Source: Xanthomarina sp035306705 | GTDB lineage: Bacteria > Bacteroidota > Bacteroidia > Flavobacteriales > Flavobacteriaceae | DNA: 24,649 nt | Direction of reading: 5' to 3' | Assembly: GCF_035306705.1 (NCBI RefSeq) | Contig: NZ_DATGNO010000005.1 | Location: 1-24,649, forward strand | Shown: positions 23,284-24,649 of the stretch, in pieces | Layout: each line of letters opens with the position of its first letter | Numbering within the stretch: position 1 is the first letter of the stretch | Position numbers and translations under genes: made by a program | Notes under the pieces: model-generated | Told to the model about the DNA's origin: nothing | Seen by the model: the letters and a program-made list of their open reading frames with translations, nothing else | Database searches by the model: none

Positions 23284-24477
23284 ATGTACGGAAAAATCAA
23301 AGAACATTTAGAAAAAGAAATTCAGGACATAAAAGACAATGGCTTGTATAAAACCGAACGTATAATTACTTCGGCACAAGGAGCAGAAATAACCTTGGAT
23401 ACAGGGGAAACCGTTTTAAATTTTTGTGCGAATAATTATTTAGGTCTATCGTCGCATCCAGAAGTTGTAAAAGCAGCTCAAGATATTATGGATACGCACG
23501 GGTTTGGAATGTCTTCTGTTCGTTTTATTTGTGGAACTCAAGATATTCATAAAGAATTAGAGCGTAAAATTGCTGAATTTTACGATACTGAAGACACGAT
23601 ATTATATGCCGCAGCTTTTGATGCGAACGGAGGTGCTTTCGAGCCTTTATTTGGGGCAGAAGACGCTATTATATCAGATTCCCTAAATCATGCATCTATT
23701 ATTGATGGTGTTAGATTGTGTAAAGCCGCAAGATATCGCTACCAAAATAATGATATGGCCGATCTGGAAAAACAATTAATAGAGGCGAATAAAAATAATG
23801 CCCGATTTAAAATTATTGTTACAGATGGGGTTTTCTCTATGGATGGTTTATTAGCGCCATTGGACAAAATTTGCGATTTAGCCGATAAGTATGATGCCCT
23901 AGTAATGATTGACGAATGTCATGCTACAGGATTTATAGGAGAAACGGGTATTGGAACCTTAGAAGAAAAAGGGGTTTTAGGTAGAATTGATATTATTACA
24001 GGAACTCTTGGAAAAGCTCTAGGGGGAGCCATGGGGGGTTATACCACAGGTAAAAAAGAAATTATTGAAGTCTTACGCCAACGCTCTAGACCATATCTGT
24101 TTTCTAACTCTCTGGCACCGGCAATTGTTGGAGCATCTTTAAAGGTGTTCGAGATGCTAAAAGGCAATACATCATTAAGAGATAAATTGGATTGGAATAC
24201 CAAATATTTTAAAAAAGGCGTAAAAGAAGCTGGATTTGATATAGTAGAAGGTGATTCTGCAATTGTTCCAGTAATGCTTTATGATGCTAAATTAGCTCAA
24301 ACCATGGCAAATTTACTTTTAAAAGAAGGAATTTATGTTATTGGATTCTTTTTCCCTGTAGTGCCACAAGAAAAAGCGCGAATACGCGTACAGTTGTCGG
24401 CTGCACACGAAAAGGAACACCTTGATAAAGCCATACAGGCCTTCATAAAAGTGGGGAAAACTTTAGAAATAATTTAA
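23284..24477 (+). CDS. kbl: Glycine C-acetyltransferase (2-amino-3-ketobutyrate CoA ligase)
   Basis: Cleaves 2-amino-3-ketobutyrate with CoA to glycine and acetyl-CoA in threonine breakdown. The 397-residue PLP enzyme of the alpha-oxoamine synthase family shows ANNYLGLSSHPEV, the SDSLNHASIIDG block with H136, D210 and H213 in MIDECHATGF, and the PLP lysine K244 in TGTLGKALGGAMGGY. Length equals E. coli Kbl (about 398), and the N-terminus aligns closely. Related synthases (KBL, BioF, SPT) share the fold; length and the overall pattern favour Kbl. It lies 21 nt after the helicase gene; no tdh is visible. Confidence 0.93.
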   Translation: MYGKIKEHLEKEIQDIKDNGLYKTERIITSAQGAEITLDTGETVLNFCANNYLGLSSHPEVVKAAQDIMDTHGFGMSSVRFICGTQDIHKELERKIAEFYDTEDTILYAAAFDANGGAFEPLFGAEDAIISDSLNHASIIDGVRLCKAARYRYQNNDMADLEKQLIEANKNNARFKIIVTDGVFSMDGLLAPLDKICDLADKYDALVMIDECHATGFIGETGIGTLEEKGVLGRIDIITGTLGKALGGAMGGYTTGKKEIIEVLRQRSRPYLFSNSLAPAIVGASLKVFEMLKGNTSLRDKLDWNTKYFKKGVKEAGFDIVEGDSAIVPVMLYDAKLAQTMANLLLKEGIYVIGFFFPVVPQEKARIRVQLSAAHEKEHLDKAIQAFIKVGKTLEII

Positions 24478-24526
24478 AAATTTTAGACAAACAGGCAGAT
24501 TTTAGGTAAATTATTCAATATTTTTC

Positions 24527-24534
24527 TATATTTG
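24527..24534 (+). promoter_or_regulatory. Promoter -7 box for the gene starting at 24603
   Basis: TATATTTG is a perfect TAnnTTTG match, 68 bases before the ATG at 24603. The long AT-rich leader fits a highly expressed, stable mRNA, though that is inference. Confidence 0.5.
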
Positions 24535-24602
24535 TCTTTGTTAATAATATTTAACAACTTACTTTTGCTTACAATTAACACTTAAAAATTAAATATTTGA
24601 AT

Positions 24603-24649
24603 ATGAAAAATCTTAGCAGATTATTGTTCGCAATGTTGCTTATGTTAAG
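24603..24649 (+). CDS. Start of an exported protein gene (3' end outside window)
   Basis: Fifteen codons are visible: MKNLSRLLFAMLLML, a basic N-terminus followed by a hydrophobic core, typical of a Sec signal peptide. In flavobacteria a gene with a very similar leader following kbl encodes an OmpA-family outer-membrane protein; that identity is recalled context rather than seen here. A TAnnTTTG box at 24527 supports a separate transcription unit. Confidence 0.6.
   Translation, partial: MKNLSRLLFAMLLML

Noticed and set aside
1..24649. CRISPR array, tRNA, prophage, IS element or defence island
   Set aside because: No regularly spaced repeats, cloverleaf, transposase, integrase or toxin-antitoxin pair was seen; nearly all reading frames are housekeeping genes.

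Overview
The window is an AT-rich chromosomal segment from a member of the Bacteroidota, most likely family Flavobacteriaceae. The basis is protein type (an IPExxxVDY-family protein, a viroplasmin-type RNase H, a long PurF-like protein of about 630 residues, a UvrD/RecB-like helicase-nuclease next to kbl), the order acpP-fabF-rnc-IPExxxVDY-pyk, and several promoter boxes of the Bacteroidota form TAnnTTTG. No phage, IS element, CRISPR array, tRNA or rRNA was seen. Most of the window is core genome; the unusual material lies in the gaps between genes.

Layout. 1-6617 (+) carries the C-terminal two thirds or so of an alpha-2-macroglobulin-like protein (its 5' end lies outside the window), then a DUF2071 gene and a small ABM-type gene, then pbpC. 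The A2M-PbpC pairing is a known bacterial envelope module, here interrupted by the two small genes. 6620-8377 (-) is a three-gene set: NAD(P)-binding oxidoreductase, CYTH-domain protein and YCII-domain lipoprotein. 8419-9528 (+) is dinB, convergent and overlapping with pyk. 9525-13808 (-) is acpP-fabF-rnc-IPExxxVDY-pyk, covering fatty-acid synthesis, dsRNA processing and glycolysis. Divergent from it, 14094-15648 (+) holds purN, a small unknown gene and a hybrid-binding RNase H. 15805-18722 (+) holds a PfkB-family kinase and a remodelled PurF-like amidotransferase, separated by a strong terminator. 19379-19987 (-) is a Mn-type superoxide dismutase. 20113-24477 (+) is a RecB/AddA-like helicase-nuclease followed by kbl, and the window ends in the signal peptide of a further gene.

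The most interesting region is the 656-base gap 18723-19378. It contains two nearly identical units of about 72 nt, each with a TAnnTTTG-like box just upstream, a long 5' hairpin, a G-rich single-stranded linker and an intrinsic terminator. The few differences between them fall where the predicted RNA structure tolerates them. They look like tandem small-RNA genes. The same gap holds a 36-codon remnant resembling the C-terminus of a YceI-like protein.

Two other noncoding signals deserve attention. Three genes (3165, 4266, 15007) start 5-6 nt after a related REP-like hairpin whose 3' arm is the only Shine-Dalgarno-like purine run in sight. A terminator-shaped 10-bp hairpin downstream of fabF lies inside the first codons of rnc, the gene for RNase III.
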